A stretch of DNA of 64,000 nucleotides. Origin: Chromatiaceae bacterium. Its GTDB lineage: Bacteria; Pseudomonadota; Gammaproteobacteria; Chromatiales; Chromatiaceae. Positions 9,175-16,567 of the stretch are shown here, one piece after another. The first letter of the stretch is position 1. Each line of letters begins with the position of its first letter. The notes below the pieces were generated by a model, which did no database searches, was not told the origin of the DNA, and worked only from the letters and a program-made list of their open reading frames with translations. The position numbers and the translations under genes were made by a program. The stretch is from assembly GCA_024235215.1 (NCBI GenBank), contig JACKMU010000006.1, positions 248,001 through 312,000 on the forward strand, written 5' to 3'.

Positions 9175-9224
9175 CTCCAGCCGGCACGCTACTGCCTTTG
9201 AGTTTCTGATCGTGCCGGCTGGAG
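9175..9224. repeat. Perfect 14-bp inverted repeat downstream of mlaA
   Basis: CTCCAGCCGGCACG (9175-9188) is exactly complementary to CGTGCCGGCTGGAG (9211-9224), with a 22-base loop. It begins 51 bases after the mlaA stop. There is no T run after it, so it is a strong hairpin but not a textbook intrinsic terminator. It may end or stabilise the mlaA transcript and insulate the sulfur-globule genes that follow. Confidence 0.75.
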
Positions 9225-9230
9225 AGTGCC

Positions 9231-9391
9231 TTGATTACCTAATGTCTTTATCCTCATAAGTTAAATTAATTAGACTACTTTAGAAAATTCTAATATTATT
9301 TATCTCATGAAGGCGCTGGAGTACAAAGGCTTTCTAACGAAGTTCAGTATTAAATCAAAAGACATCTATCCACTTTTTGGAGAATCGAGAT
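9231..9391 (+). promoter_or_regulatory. AT-rich promoter region of first sulfur-globule-like gene
   Basis: The region is much more AT-rich than its surroundings. A palindrome TTAGAA-AA-TTCTAA lies at 9280-9293. Around it, TTAGAC (9270-9275) and TATTAT (9294-9299) are 18 bases apart and could be a sigma70 promoter with the palindrome in its spacer. TTGATT (9231-9236) with CATAAG (9255-9260) is a weaker alternative. A GGAGA ribosome site precedes the ATG at 9392. Confidence 0.4.
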
Positions 9392-9769
9392 ATGAAAACG
9401 ATCGTTAAAGTTGCAGCTGCTGCTGCGTTGATTGCTGCTTCCGCTACCGCTTCCGCATGGTGGGGCGGCCCGTGGGGTGGAAACCGTGGCTGGGGTGACG
9501 GCTGGGGTGACGGCTTCGGCGATATGTTCGGTGACATGGATTTCAACATGAGTTCGAGCGCCTCCGGCTCCGGTTATGGGCGTGGCTACGGTCGCGGGTA
9601 CGGATATGGTTATGGTTACCCTTACTACGGCGGTTACGGTCCTTATGGTTACGGTGCACCCTATGGTTACGGCGCACCTTATGGTGCACCCTATGGCGCG
9701 CCTTTTGCTGCTCCTTACGGCTATGCCCCGGTGGCTCCGCAGGCGGCTCCCGCCGAAGCAGCCAAGTAA
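9392..9769 (+). CDS. Sulfur-globule-type secreted Gly/Tyr/Pro-rich protein (short paralogue)
   Basis: A 125-residue precursor with a clear Sec signal peptide (MKTIVKVAAAAALIAASATASA), cleaved before AWWGGPWGGN. The mature protein is dominated by Gly, Tyr, Pro, Ala and Trp: GYGRGYGRGYGYGYGYPYYG, then repeats of APYGYG and APYGAP. This composition and layout fit the sulfur globule proteins (Sgp/CV family) that coat intracellular or periplasmic sulfur droplets in purple and colourless sulfur bacteria. The start at 9392 has GGAGA at suitable distance; an upstream in-frame codon would spoil the signal peptide. Two longer paralogues follow in the same direction sharing WWGGPWG and FN-M motifs. It could instead be a general glycine-rich envelope protein. 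Confidence 0.78.
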   Translation: MKTIVKVAAAAALIAASATASAWWGGPWGGNRGWGDGWGDGFGDMFGDMDFNMSSSASGSGYGRGYGRGYGYGYGYPYYGGYGPYGYGAPYGYGAPYGAPYGAPFAAPYGYAPVAPQAAPAEAAK

Positions 9770-9815
9770 GCAGCGCCTGAACCGGCAGATATTGTCACTC
9801 CAGGATTGGAGAAAA

Positions 9816-9865
9816 CGGCACAGGGAGTGTGCCGCATGAAATTGAGTGTTAGCCCTTAGGAGGGC
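9816..9865 (+). other. Two small hairpins between sulfur-globule-like genes 1 and 2
   Basis: CGGCACA (9816-9822) pairs with TGTGCCG (9828-9834), and GCCCT (9852-9856) pairs with AGGGC (9861-9865). Neither is followed by a T run. They may be 3' stabilisers or partial terminators that set a ratio between the two gene products from one transcript. Confidence 0.45.
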
Positions 9866-9891
9866 GACTTCCGTCAGTGAGGATAGTTTAA

Positions 9892-10707
9892 ATGAAAAGG
9901 TTATCTGCGCTCTTTACGGTGGCTGCGCTGGCCACCGTCTCCATGACCGCCAGCGCCTGGTGGGGCGGACCCTGGGGTAACAATGGATATGGCGACGGTT
10001 TTGGGGATGGTTACGCTGACGGCGGATTCAACTTCAACATGGGCGCCCGTGGGCGGGGCGCCGGCTATGGACATGGCTATGGTCGTGGTTATGACTACTA
10101 TGGTTATCCCTACTACGGCTATCCTTATGCTGCACCGCTGGTCGCTCCGCTGGGTGAAGAGCAGCAGAAAGCAATGCTGGAGCAGCAGAAAGCGGCAGCT
10201 GAGCAGCAGGCTCAGGCTTTTCAACAGGCGCTGGAAGCGCAACGCAAGTACGCTGAGCAATATGCTGCAACCAATCAACAGCTTGCGACTCCTTTCTCCA
10301 AAGAGCCATTCGCTGCCCCATTTGCACCAGAGTTTACCGCTCCCTCGACACCGGAATTCATTGATCGTGATGCGCGTCACCAAGAGCTGGTCAAGCAGAT
10401 GGAGGAGCGTCGCAAGCAGGTGACAGCGATGCGTCCTGCTGACAGGGAACTTGGTATAGATCGGTTCGATGCCCGCCGCGACGAGATGCGTAAGCAGATG
10501 GAAGAGCGCCGTAATGCGATGATGACACGGACACCGCCTCGTTTCGTCGCTGGCGATGAAGCCTTCAACGAGCCGCTACGGCAGCAGATGCAACAGCGTC
10601 ACGATGAGATGATGAAGCGGGTCGAGGCACAACGCAAGATCGCCGAGGAGCAGCAGGCTGCAATGCGCAAAGCGATAGAAGAGCGCCGCGCGAAATCTGA
10701 TATCTGA
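9892..10707 (+). CDS. Sulfur-globule-type secreted protein with long coiled-coil tail
   Basis: A 271-residue precursor. The signal peptide ends at TASA, and the mature N-terminus AWWGGPWGNNGYGDGFGDGY is almost that of the preceding gene. It continues with FNFNMGARGRGAGYGHGYG and a YDYYGYPYYGYPY patch. From about residue 85 the character changes to long charged, Gln/Glu/Ala/Arg-rich helices with strong coiled-coil periodicity. These contain a repeated motif, seen as VKQMEERRKQV, RKQMEERRNAM, RQQMQQRHDEM and RKAIEERRA. The known short sulfur globule proteins lack such a tail as far as I recall, so the tail may link the globule coat to other components or drive oligomerisation. A strong terminator follows directly. 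Confidence 0.72.
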   Translation: MKRLSALFTVAALATVSMTASAWWGGPWGNNGYGDGFGDGYADGGFNFNMGARGRGAGYGHGYGRGYDYYGYPYYGYPYAAPLVAPLGEEQQKAMLEQQKAAAEQQAQAFQQALEAQRKYAEQYAATNQQLATPFSKEPFAAPFAPEFTAPSTPEFIDRDARHQELVKQMEERRKQVTAMRPADRELGIDRFDARRDEMRKQMEERRNAMMTRTPPRFVAGDEAFNEPLRQQMQQRHDEMMKRVEAQRKIAEEQQAAMRKAIEERRAKSDI

Positions 10708-10723
10708 AGTTTTTTCAGAGATA

Positions 10724-10761
10724 ACCGTCTGGAGCCAGCAGGTTCCAGACGGTTTTTTTTT
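10724..10761 (+). terminator. Strong rho-independent terminator after second sulfur-globule-like gene
   Basis: AACCGTCTGGA (10723-10733) pairs with TCCAGACGGTT (10744-10754), with a ten-base loop and a run of T residues at the end. It ends the transcript of the first two paralogues and separates them from the third. Confidence 0.92.
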
Positions 10762-10836
10762 GCCTGGATAATGCTTGCTCGAGTAAGGTGCAGTTGACAT
10801 TATTCCGGAATTGAACGCTCCAGCCAGGCTTCGATA

Positions 10837-10861
10837 ACCATAGATAATACTTATCTATGGT
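10837..10861. promoter_or_regulatory. Perfect 25-bp palindrome upstream of third sulfur-globule-like gene
   Basis: ACCATAGATAA (10837-10847) and TTATCTATGGT (10851-10861) are exact inverted repeats around a three-base centre TAC. The site ends 13 bases before the -35 box of the promoter at 10875-10903. That placement fits an activator site just upstream of the RNA polymerase footprint. The high AT content of the arms and the lack of a T run argue against a terminator. No second copy is present in the window. Confidence 0.7.
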
Positions 10862-10874
10862 ATAAAAATAAAAA

Positions 10875-10903
10875 TTTACAATATTAGTAAATTATAATAT
10901 AAT
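10875..10903 (+). promoter_or_regulatory. Sigma70-type promoter of third sulfur-globule-like gene
   Basis: TTTACA (10875-10880) and TATAAT (10898-10903) are separated by exactly 17 bases in a very AT-rich stretch. The predicted transcript start near 10910 leaves an 80-base leader before the ATG at 10990, with AGGAG in front of it. Confidence 0.75.
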
Positions 10904-10989
10904 AATTATCGAATTATAGAGTGATGTTCCATAGCCTTCGAATTCGTCGTGTGTAGACGTCGATTATTTACTAAGTTCAGGAGAAAAAG

Positions 10990-11577
10990 ATGAAAGAAAT
11001 TATCCAGGCTGTAGCCGTTACCGCACTATTCGCCGCTTCCTCTTCAGCGTCCGCTTTCTGGGGTGGGCCTTGGGGGAACAACGGATTAGGGGAAGGACAG
11101 GAAGATGGATACGCTGATGGCAGTTTCAATTTCAACATGAGCGCCAGCGGCAGGGGTCATGGCTATGGTCGCGGTGACGGACAGGAATATTTCGGTTATC
11201 CCTACGCGCCCTATCCCCACGCTCTGCCGTTGATGACCCACCCGACCGAAACGCAGCTGAACGAGATGCGCAAGCAGCAGGAGGCTGTTGTCGAGCAGCA
11301 CGCGAAGGCGCTACAGGCGGCTGTCGAGGCCGAACGTGAGCATATCGAGCGATTTGCCAATAGCGACTTCCACTTCCCGCAGCCGTTTGCGCACGAGACG
11401 GTACCTTTCGCGCAGCTGCCTTTCGAAGTGGAGAGTCATGATGTGATAATCAAGCAGATGGATGAACATCGCAAAGCGATGCTGGAACAAGTCAAAGCAG
11501 ATCGCAAGAGCGCTGAGGAGCGGCGTACTGAAATGCGTAAGTCGATAGAAGCGCGTCGGGCAAACAGGGAAATCTGA
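10990..11577 (+). CDS. Sulfur-globule-type secreted protein, third paralogue with coiled-coil tail
   Basis: A 195-residue precursor with signal peptide MKEIIQAVAVTALFAASSSA and mature start near FWGGPWGNNGLGEGQEDGYA. It shares the FNFNMSASGRGHGYGRG segment with its two neighbours, but the Tyr-rich block is short (EYFGYPYAPYPH). From about residue 80 it is helical and charged, ending in a coiled-coil motif (IIKQMDEHRKAMLEQ, RRTEMRKSIEARRA) like that of the second paralogue. It has its own promoter, palindrome and terminator, so it is probably regulated separately from the first two genes. Confidence 0.7.
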   Translation: MKEIIQAVAVTALFAASSSASAFWGGPWGNNGLGEGQEDGYADGSFNFNMSASGRGHGYGRGDGQEYFGYPYAPYPHALPLMTHPTETQLNEMRKQQEAVVEQHAKALQAAVEAEREHIERFANSDFHFPQPFAHETVPFAQLPFEVESHDVIIKQMDEHRKAMLEQVKADRKSAEERRTEMRKSIEARRANREI

Positions 11578-11607
11578 TACTTCCAATTCAAATTGACAAC
11601 AAAAAAA

Positions 11608-11640
11608 CCGCCCGCAGCACAAGCTGCGGGCGGTTTTTTT
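11608..11640 (+). terminator. Strong rho-independent terminator after third sulfur-globule-like gene
   Basis: CCGCCCGCAGC (11608-11618) pairs perfectly with GCTGCGGGCGG (11623-11633) around ACAA, followed by seven T residues and preceded by seven A residues. It would terminate in both directions. Confidence 0.95.
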
Positions 11641-11915
11641 GTTTGGTATCGAGCCGAATGAATTTTCACTCTTTGACAGGGTTGACGATAGACCTTGCAG
11701 TTATGGTGGCAGAGGCGGTTCCATCGGAAGTGGTGAGTGTCCCGCAAGTGATGTTTTGTTGTTGAAGATGGCAGAAGATTGGCAAGTTATGTATATTGTC
11801 GGAATTAATATAAAGAATTGCAAAAAACAATAGTTTATCCCCGATTTCTAAACCTGGACCCGGGTGGATAAACTGGTTGGTCATATGCGCGCTGCCCAGG
11901 AGAGAGTTGCCGAAG

Positions 11916-14564
11916 ATGAAGCCCGATATCGATCCCCAAGAGACACAGGAATGGCTGGACGCACTGGACGCGGTCCTTGAGAACGAGGGTCCGGACCGTG
12001 CGCACTATCTGCTGGAGCGGCTGATAGACAAAGCCAGACGCTCGGGAACTCATCTTCCTTACAGCGCAGTGACCGCCTATCTCAATACCATACCGGCTGC
12101 CAAACAGAAGCGCTTTCCGGGCGATCGTTCCATGGAGCGGCGTATACGTTCATTCATTCGTTGGAATGCGATGGCCATGGTGGTTCAGGCCAACCGCATC
12201 TCTTCCGAACTGGGTGGACATATCGCCAGTTTTGCCTCCGCGGCAACGCTGTTCGATATCGGCTTCAACCATTTCTTCCGTGGCAGGAGCCCTTCCCAGG
12301 ATGCGGATCTGATCTTCTTTCAGGGGCATTCTGCGCCGGGTATCTATGCCCGCGCCTATCTGGAGGGCAGGATAAGCGAAGATGAACTGTACAACTTCCG
12401 GCAGGAAGTGGATGGTCACGGCCTATCCTCCTACCCGCACCCCTGGCTGATGCCCGGTTTCTGGCAGTTTCCTACCGTCTCCATGGGTCTGGGTCCGCTG
12501 ATGGCTATCTATCAGGCACGCTTTATGCGGTATCTCGATGACCGAGAAATTGTGAAAACCCGTGGCCGCAAGGTGTGGGCGTTCATGGGTGATGGAGAAA
12601 TGGATGAGCCGGAATCGCTTGGTGCAATTTCTCTGGCCGGGCGCGAACGGTTGGACAATCTGATATTCGTGGTCAACTGTAATCTGCAGCGTCTGGATGG
12701 TCCGGTGCGCGGCAACAGCAAGATTATTCAGGAACTGGAAGGGGTATTCCGAGGCGCTGGATGGAATGTGATCAAGGTGATTTGGGGAGGCTACTGGGAT
12801 CCGCTGCTGGCCCGGGACAAAGATGGTCTGCTGTTGAAGCGGATGGAAGAGTGTCCCGATGGCGATTATCAGACTTACAAGGCGAAGGGGGGAGCCTATA
12901 CACGGGAGCACTTCTTCGGTAAGTATCCGGAGCTGGCCGAAATGGTGGCCACCATGACCGACGAGGATATCTGGCGACTCAATCGGGGTGGCCATGACCC
13001 GCACAAGGTGTATGCGGCGTACGCAGTGGCGATGGAACATACCGGGCAGCCGACCGTGGTCCTGGCAAAGACCGTGAAGGGCTACGGCATGGGAGTGGCT
13101 GGTGAGGGTAAGAATATCACCCATTCGCAGAAGAAGATGGGGGAGGTGGCGCTGCGCGCATTCCGGGATCGCTTCAATATACCAATACCGGATGAACGTA
13201 TCGGTGAAGCCCCTTTCTTCAAACCACCGGCGGATAGTCCCGAACTGACCTACATGAAGGAGCGCAGGGAGAGTCTGGGCGGGTTTCTGCCGCGTCGCTA
13301 TAGCGAAGCACCGAAACTGGAGGTGCCTGAACTGAATATCTTCAAACCACTGCTGGAGGGTAGTGGCGATAAGGAGATGTCGACGACCATGGCTTTCGTG
13401 CGGCTGCTGAACGCTCTGGTGCGCGACAAAAATATCGGCCAGTACGTGGTTCCGATCATACCCGACGAAGCGCGTACCTTTGGTATGGAGGGGATGTTCC
13501 GGCAACTGGGCATCTACTCCTCCGTCGGCCAGCTCTACCTGCCGGTCGACGCGGACCAGGTGATGTATTACCGCGAGGATCGCAAAGGGCAGATTCTGGA
13601 GGAGGGTATCAACGAGGCGGGCGCCATGTCTTCCTGGATCGCCGCGGCAACCTCCTACAGTAACCACGGGATCAGCATGATTCCGTTTTACATCTACTAC
13701 TCGATGTTCGGTTTTCAGCGCATCGGCGATCTGGCCTGGGCCGCTGGAGACATGCGTGCCCGGGGGTTCCTGATTGGTGGTACCGCAGGACGGACCACGC
13801 TGGCGGGTGAAGGTCTGCAGCACCAGGATGGACACAGTCACCTGCAGGCGGCCACCATCCCCAACTGCCTCTCCTACGATCCGGCATTCGCCTACGAATT
13901 GGCGGTGATCGTGCAGGATGGGATGCGGCGTATGTTTCAGGAACAGGAGAATATCTTCTACTACATCACGGTGATGAACGAAAACTATCCGCAGCCGGCG
14001 CTGCCGGATGGGGTTGAGCAGGGAATCATCAAAGGGATCTACCTCTATCGCAAAGGGGGGCGGCGCAAGAAGCGGGTACAGCTGTTGGGCAGTGGCACCA
14101 TTCTGCGTGAGGTGATCGCTGCCGCTGATCTGTTGGAGCAGGATTTTGGTGTCTCTGCCGACGTTTGGAGCGTAACCAGTTTCAACGAGCTGCGACGCGA
14201 TGGTCAGAGTGTCGAACGTTGGAATATGCTGCATCCGGAAATGGAACCGCAGGTCTGTTACCTGCAACAGGTAATGGCTGAGGCCAAGGGGCCGGTCATC
14301 GCTGCAACCGACTATATCAGAGCCTATCCCAACCAGATTCGCGAATACGTCAAGGGGCGTTACAAAGTGCTTGGCACCGACGGCTTCGGGCGCAGTGACC
14401 TACGTTCCCAGCTACGCAAGTTTTTTGAAGTCAACCGTTACTACGTTGTGGTTGCTGCGCTGTCGACACTGGTGGAAGAGGGAGAACTCACTCCGTCCGT
14501 GGTAAGCGATGCGATCAGGAAATATCGGATCGATCCTGAAAAACCCAACCCGATGACGGTTTGA
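11916..14564 (+). CDS. aceE: Pyruvate dehydrogenase E1 component, homodimeric type
   Basis: An 882-residue thiamine-diphosphate enzyme that decarboxylates pyruvate and transfers the acetyl group to the lipoyl domains of AceF. The thiamine-binding motif runs from MGDGEMDEPES to VVNCNLQ. The histidine-rich loop DGHSHLQAATIPNC and the ITVMNENYPQPA segment are those of the homodimeric E1 family. Length agrees with the family. The reading frame is open further upstream, but the ATG at 11916 gives the usual N-terminus (MKPDIDPQETQEWLDALD). The preceding 275 bases hold no gene, and I could not find a PdhR-like operator. The stop overlaps a TTG of the aceF frame. Confidence 0.96.
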   Translation: MKPDIDPQETQEWLDALDAVLENEGPDRAHYLLERLIDKARRSGTHLPYSAVTAYLNTIPAAKQKRFPGDRSMERRIRSFIRWNAMAMVVQANRISSELGGHIASFASAATLFDIGFNHFFRGRSPSQDADLIFFQGHSAPGIYARAYLEGRISEDELYNFRQEVDGHGLSSYPHPWLMPGFWQFPTVSMGLGPLMAIYQARFMRYLDDREIVKTRGRKVWAFMGDGEMDEPESLGAISLAGRERLDNLIFVVNCNLQRLDGPVRGNSKIIQELEGVFRGAGWNVIKVIWGGYWDPLLARDKDGLLLKRMEECPDGDYQTYKAKGGAYTREHFFGKYPELAEMVATMTDEDIWRLNRGGHDPHKVYAAYAVAMEHTGQPTVVLAKTVKGYGMGVAGEGKNITHSQKKMGEVALRAFRDRFNIPIPDERIGEAPFFKPPADSPELTYMKERRESLGGFLPRRYSEAPKLEVPELNIFKPLLEGSGDKEMSTTMAFVRLLNALVRDKNIGQYVVPIIPDEARTFGMEGMFRQLGIYSSVGQLYLPVDADQVMYYREDRKGQILEEGINEAGAMSSWIAAATSYSNHGISMIPFYIYYSMFGFQRIGDLAWAAGDMRARGFLIGGTAGRTTLAGEGLQHQDGHSHLQAATIPNCLSYDPAFAYELAVIVQDGMRRMFQEQENIFYYITVMNENYPQPALPDGVEQGIIKGIYLYRKGGRRKKRVQLLGSGTILREVIAAADLLEQDFGVSADVWSVTSFNELRRDGQSVERWNMLHPEMEPQVCYLQQVMAEAKGPVIAATDYIRAYPNQIREYVKGRYKVLGTDGFGRSDLRSQLRKFFEVNRYYVVVAALSTLVEEGELTPSVVSDAIRKYRIDPEKPNPMTV

Positions 14565-14578
14565 CCGGAGGATTGAGC

Positions 14579-16273
14579 GTGGCAATCGAAAAGAGCGTAC
14601 AGGTGCCGGACATCGGTGACTTTCACGATGTCGAGGTAATCGAGATCCTGGTCAAGGTCGGAGACAGCATCCACAAAGAGGATTCACTGGTCACTCTCGA
14701 GAGTGACAAGGCGACGATAGAGATTCCCTCACCTTATGCCGGCGTGGTGCAGGACGTCATGGTCAAACTGGGCGATAAGGTGAGCCAAGGCACACTTTTG
14801 CTGCAGATGCAGCTCAGCGAGAAGGAGAAGGAGGCGCATTCGCGCCCGGTCGTCGCACCTGAACCGGACGGCACGCCCCCGTTGGTCAAGGAGAGCACAG
14901 CATTGGCAGTGTCGGAGGAAGCAGCCGTCAGTCGGGATGTGTTGGTCGAAAGAGAGGTGGTGGTACCCGATATCGGTGATTTCTCCGGAGTAGAGGTGAT
15001 CGAAATTCTGATCTCCGCCGGAGAGAGTGTGGATGTGGAGCAATCGCTGGTGACGCTCGAGAGCGACAAGGCCTCGATAGAGATTCCGTCACCGCTGGCT
15101 GGTAAAGTGACTTCGATCGCGGTCAGGCTCGGTGACCGGGTCAGCATGGGAGATCTGCTGTTGAAACTGCAGACCGTGGTGCAGTCGCCTAGCGATGAAA
15201 CTGTGCAGGCAACTCTGGACTCAGCACCAGCGGTTGCCGCTGAAGTTGTGGTACCAGACCAGGCGGCAGCGCCGATGACCAGTCTGAGTGGGACCGAACG
15301 GATGGCCGGGGAGAAGGAGTTTCGGCAACCACCGGTATTGGTGCGGCCGGCTGATTTTACCGGACGTCTCCCCCACGCGAGTCCTTCGGTGCGACATTTT
15401 GCTCGTGAGTTGGGAGCTGATCTCACGCAGATCATCGGTACCGGGCCTAAGCAACGCATCACCAAGAAAGACATCCAGAACTACATCAAACAGATGGTGC
15501 GCGGTGCCGCACCCGCTACCGTTCCAAGCGGAGCATTGCAACTGCCAGCGCTGCCTGAGATCGACTTCGCCAAGTTTGGTGAGGTCGAGGAGGTGCCGCT
15601 CAATCGCATCAAGAAGCTCAGCGGGGCGCATCTTTCGGCCTGCTGGCTCAATATTCCACACGTTACGCAGCACGACCAGGCGGACATTACCGATTTGGAG
15701 GCATTCCGTCAGGATCAGAAGGGCCTTGCCGCCAAGCGGGAGATCCGCATGACGCTACTGCCGTTTCTGATGAAGGCTTGTGTGGCGGTACTGCGCGAGA
15801 TGCCGGAGTTCAACAGCTCGCTCACTCCCGACCGTGGTGCATTGATCCTCAAAAAGTATTTCCACATTGGCGTGGCAGTCGATACGCCCAACGGATTGGT
15901 GGTCCCGGTGGTCCGCGATGTGGATAAAAAAGGGGTACTCGATCTAGCTGCAGAGCTGATGGTGGTGAGTGCGCGTGCGCGTGATGGCAAGCTCTCACCC
16001 TCGGATCTGAAAGGAGGCTGTTTCTCGATCTCCAGTCTCGGTGGGATCGGTGGTAGCGCATTCACCCCGATAGTGAACGCCCCCGAGGTTGCCATACTCG
16101 GTGTATCGAAATCGACTCTGCAGCCAGTTTGGAACGGGAGGGAATTTCAGCCACGACTGATGTTGCCACTCTCGCTCTCTTATGATCATCGGGTGATCGA
16201 TGGCGCGATGGCTGCTCGTTTTACCTCACTGCTGGCGGAGATTCTCACCGATATCCGACGTCTGTTGCTTTGA
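14579..16273 (+). CDS. aceF: Dihydrolipoamide acetyltransferase (PDH E2)
   Basis: A 564-residue E2 subunit, the core of the pyruvate dehydrogenase complex. It has two N-terminal lipoyl domains with lipoylated lysines at residues 44 and 164 (ESDKATIEI and ESDKASIEI). These are followed by flexible Ala/Pro linkers, a peripheral subunit-binding domain around PSVRHFARELGADLTQI, and the catalytic domain ending in the DHRVIDGA motif with the active histidine at residue 537. The start is taken as GTG 14579, seven bases after GGAGG (14567-14571). A TTG at 14561 overlapping the aceE stop is possible but lacks a ribosome site. It is transcribed with aceE. Confidence 0.95.
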   Translation: MAIEKSVQVPDIGDFHDVEVIEILVKVGDSIHKEDSLVTLESDKATIEIPSPYAGVVQDVMVKLGDKVSQGTLLLQMQLSEKEKEAHSRPVVAPEPDGTPPLVKESTALAVSEEAAVSRDVLVEREVVVPDIGDFSGVEVIEILISAGESVDVEQSLVTLESDKASIEIPSPLAGKVTSIAVRLGDRVSMGDLLLKLQTVVQSPSDETVQATLDSAPAVAAEVVVPDQAAAPMTSLSGTERMAGEKEFRQPPVLVRPADFTGRLPHASPSVRHFARELGADLTQIIGTGPKQRITKKDIQNYIKQMVRGAAPATVPSGALQLPALPEIDFAKFGEVEEVPLNRIKKLSGAHLSACWLNIPHVTQHDQADITDLEAFRQDQKGLAAKREIRMTLLPFLMKACVAVLREMPEFNSSLTPDRGALILKKYFHIGVAVDTPNGLVVPVVRDVDKKGVLDLAAELMVVSARARDGKLSPSDLKGGCFSISSLGGIGGSAFTPIVNAPEVAILGVSKSTLQPVWNGREFQPRLMLPLSLSYDHRVIDGAMAARFTSLLAEILTDIRRLLL

Positions 16274-16408
16274 CTATCAACACCGGAATAGGGGTGTCTG
16301 TACGCCATAAATGATAGGCGACTCTTCGATAAGTAATTTTAATTTGTCTTGAATTGGGATAACCTTGCGCGCTGCAAACAGGCGTCATCTGGCTGTTTTC
16401 GGCTAGTA

Positions 16409-16453
16409 GTCTGTCCGACTGTGGATATTTCTGCTGCGGAAGTGGCAGAGCGG
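16409..16453 (-). repeat. Dispersed repeat copy 2 (inverted relative to copy 1)
   Basis: The reverse complement of this stretch matches 6256-6300 at 39 of 45 bases. It sits in the 294-base gap between aceF and lpdA, which otherwise holds only the ribosome site of lpdA. Confidence 0.6.
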
Positions 16454-16567
16454 ATGATGAATCAGCTCTGCAGCTTCGCTCACAGCTTGAAAACGCTTTG
16501 AGCTCGATGCTGTGAGGTGGAGAATAGGCTGTTATCATGCGGCCCGAATTGATGGGGGAATCTGTGT

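Noticed and set aside
11641..11915. Search for a PdhR-type operator or sigma70 promoter before aceE
   Set aside because: TTGGCA at 11779 has no good -10 box at proper spacing, and no inverted repeat resembling a PdhR site was seen.
12423..14267. 614-codon open frame antisense to aceE
   Set aside because: It lies wholly inside aceE on the other strand, has no ribosome site and reads as low-quality His/Gln-rich sequence. It is a shadow of a GC-rich gene.
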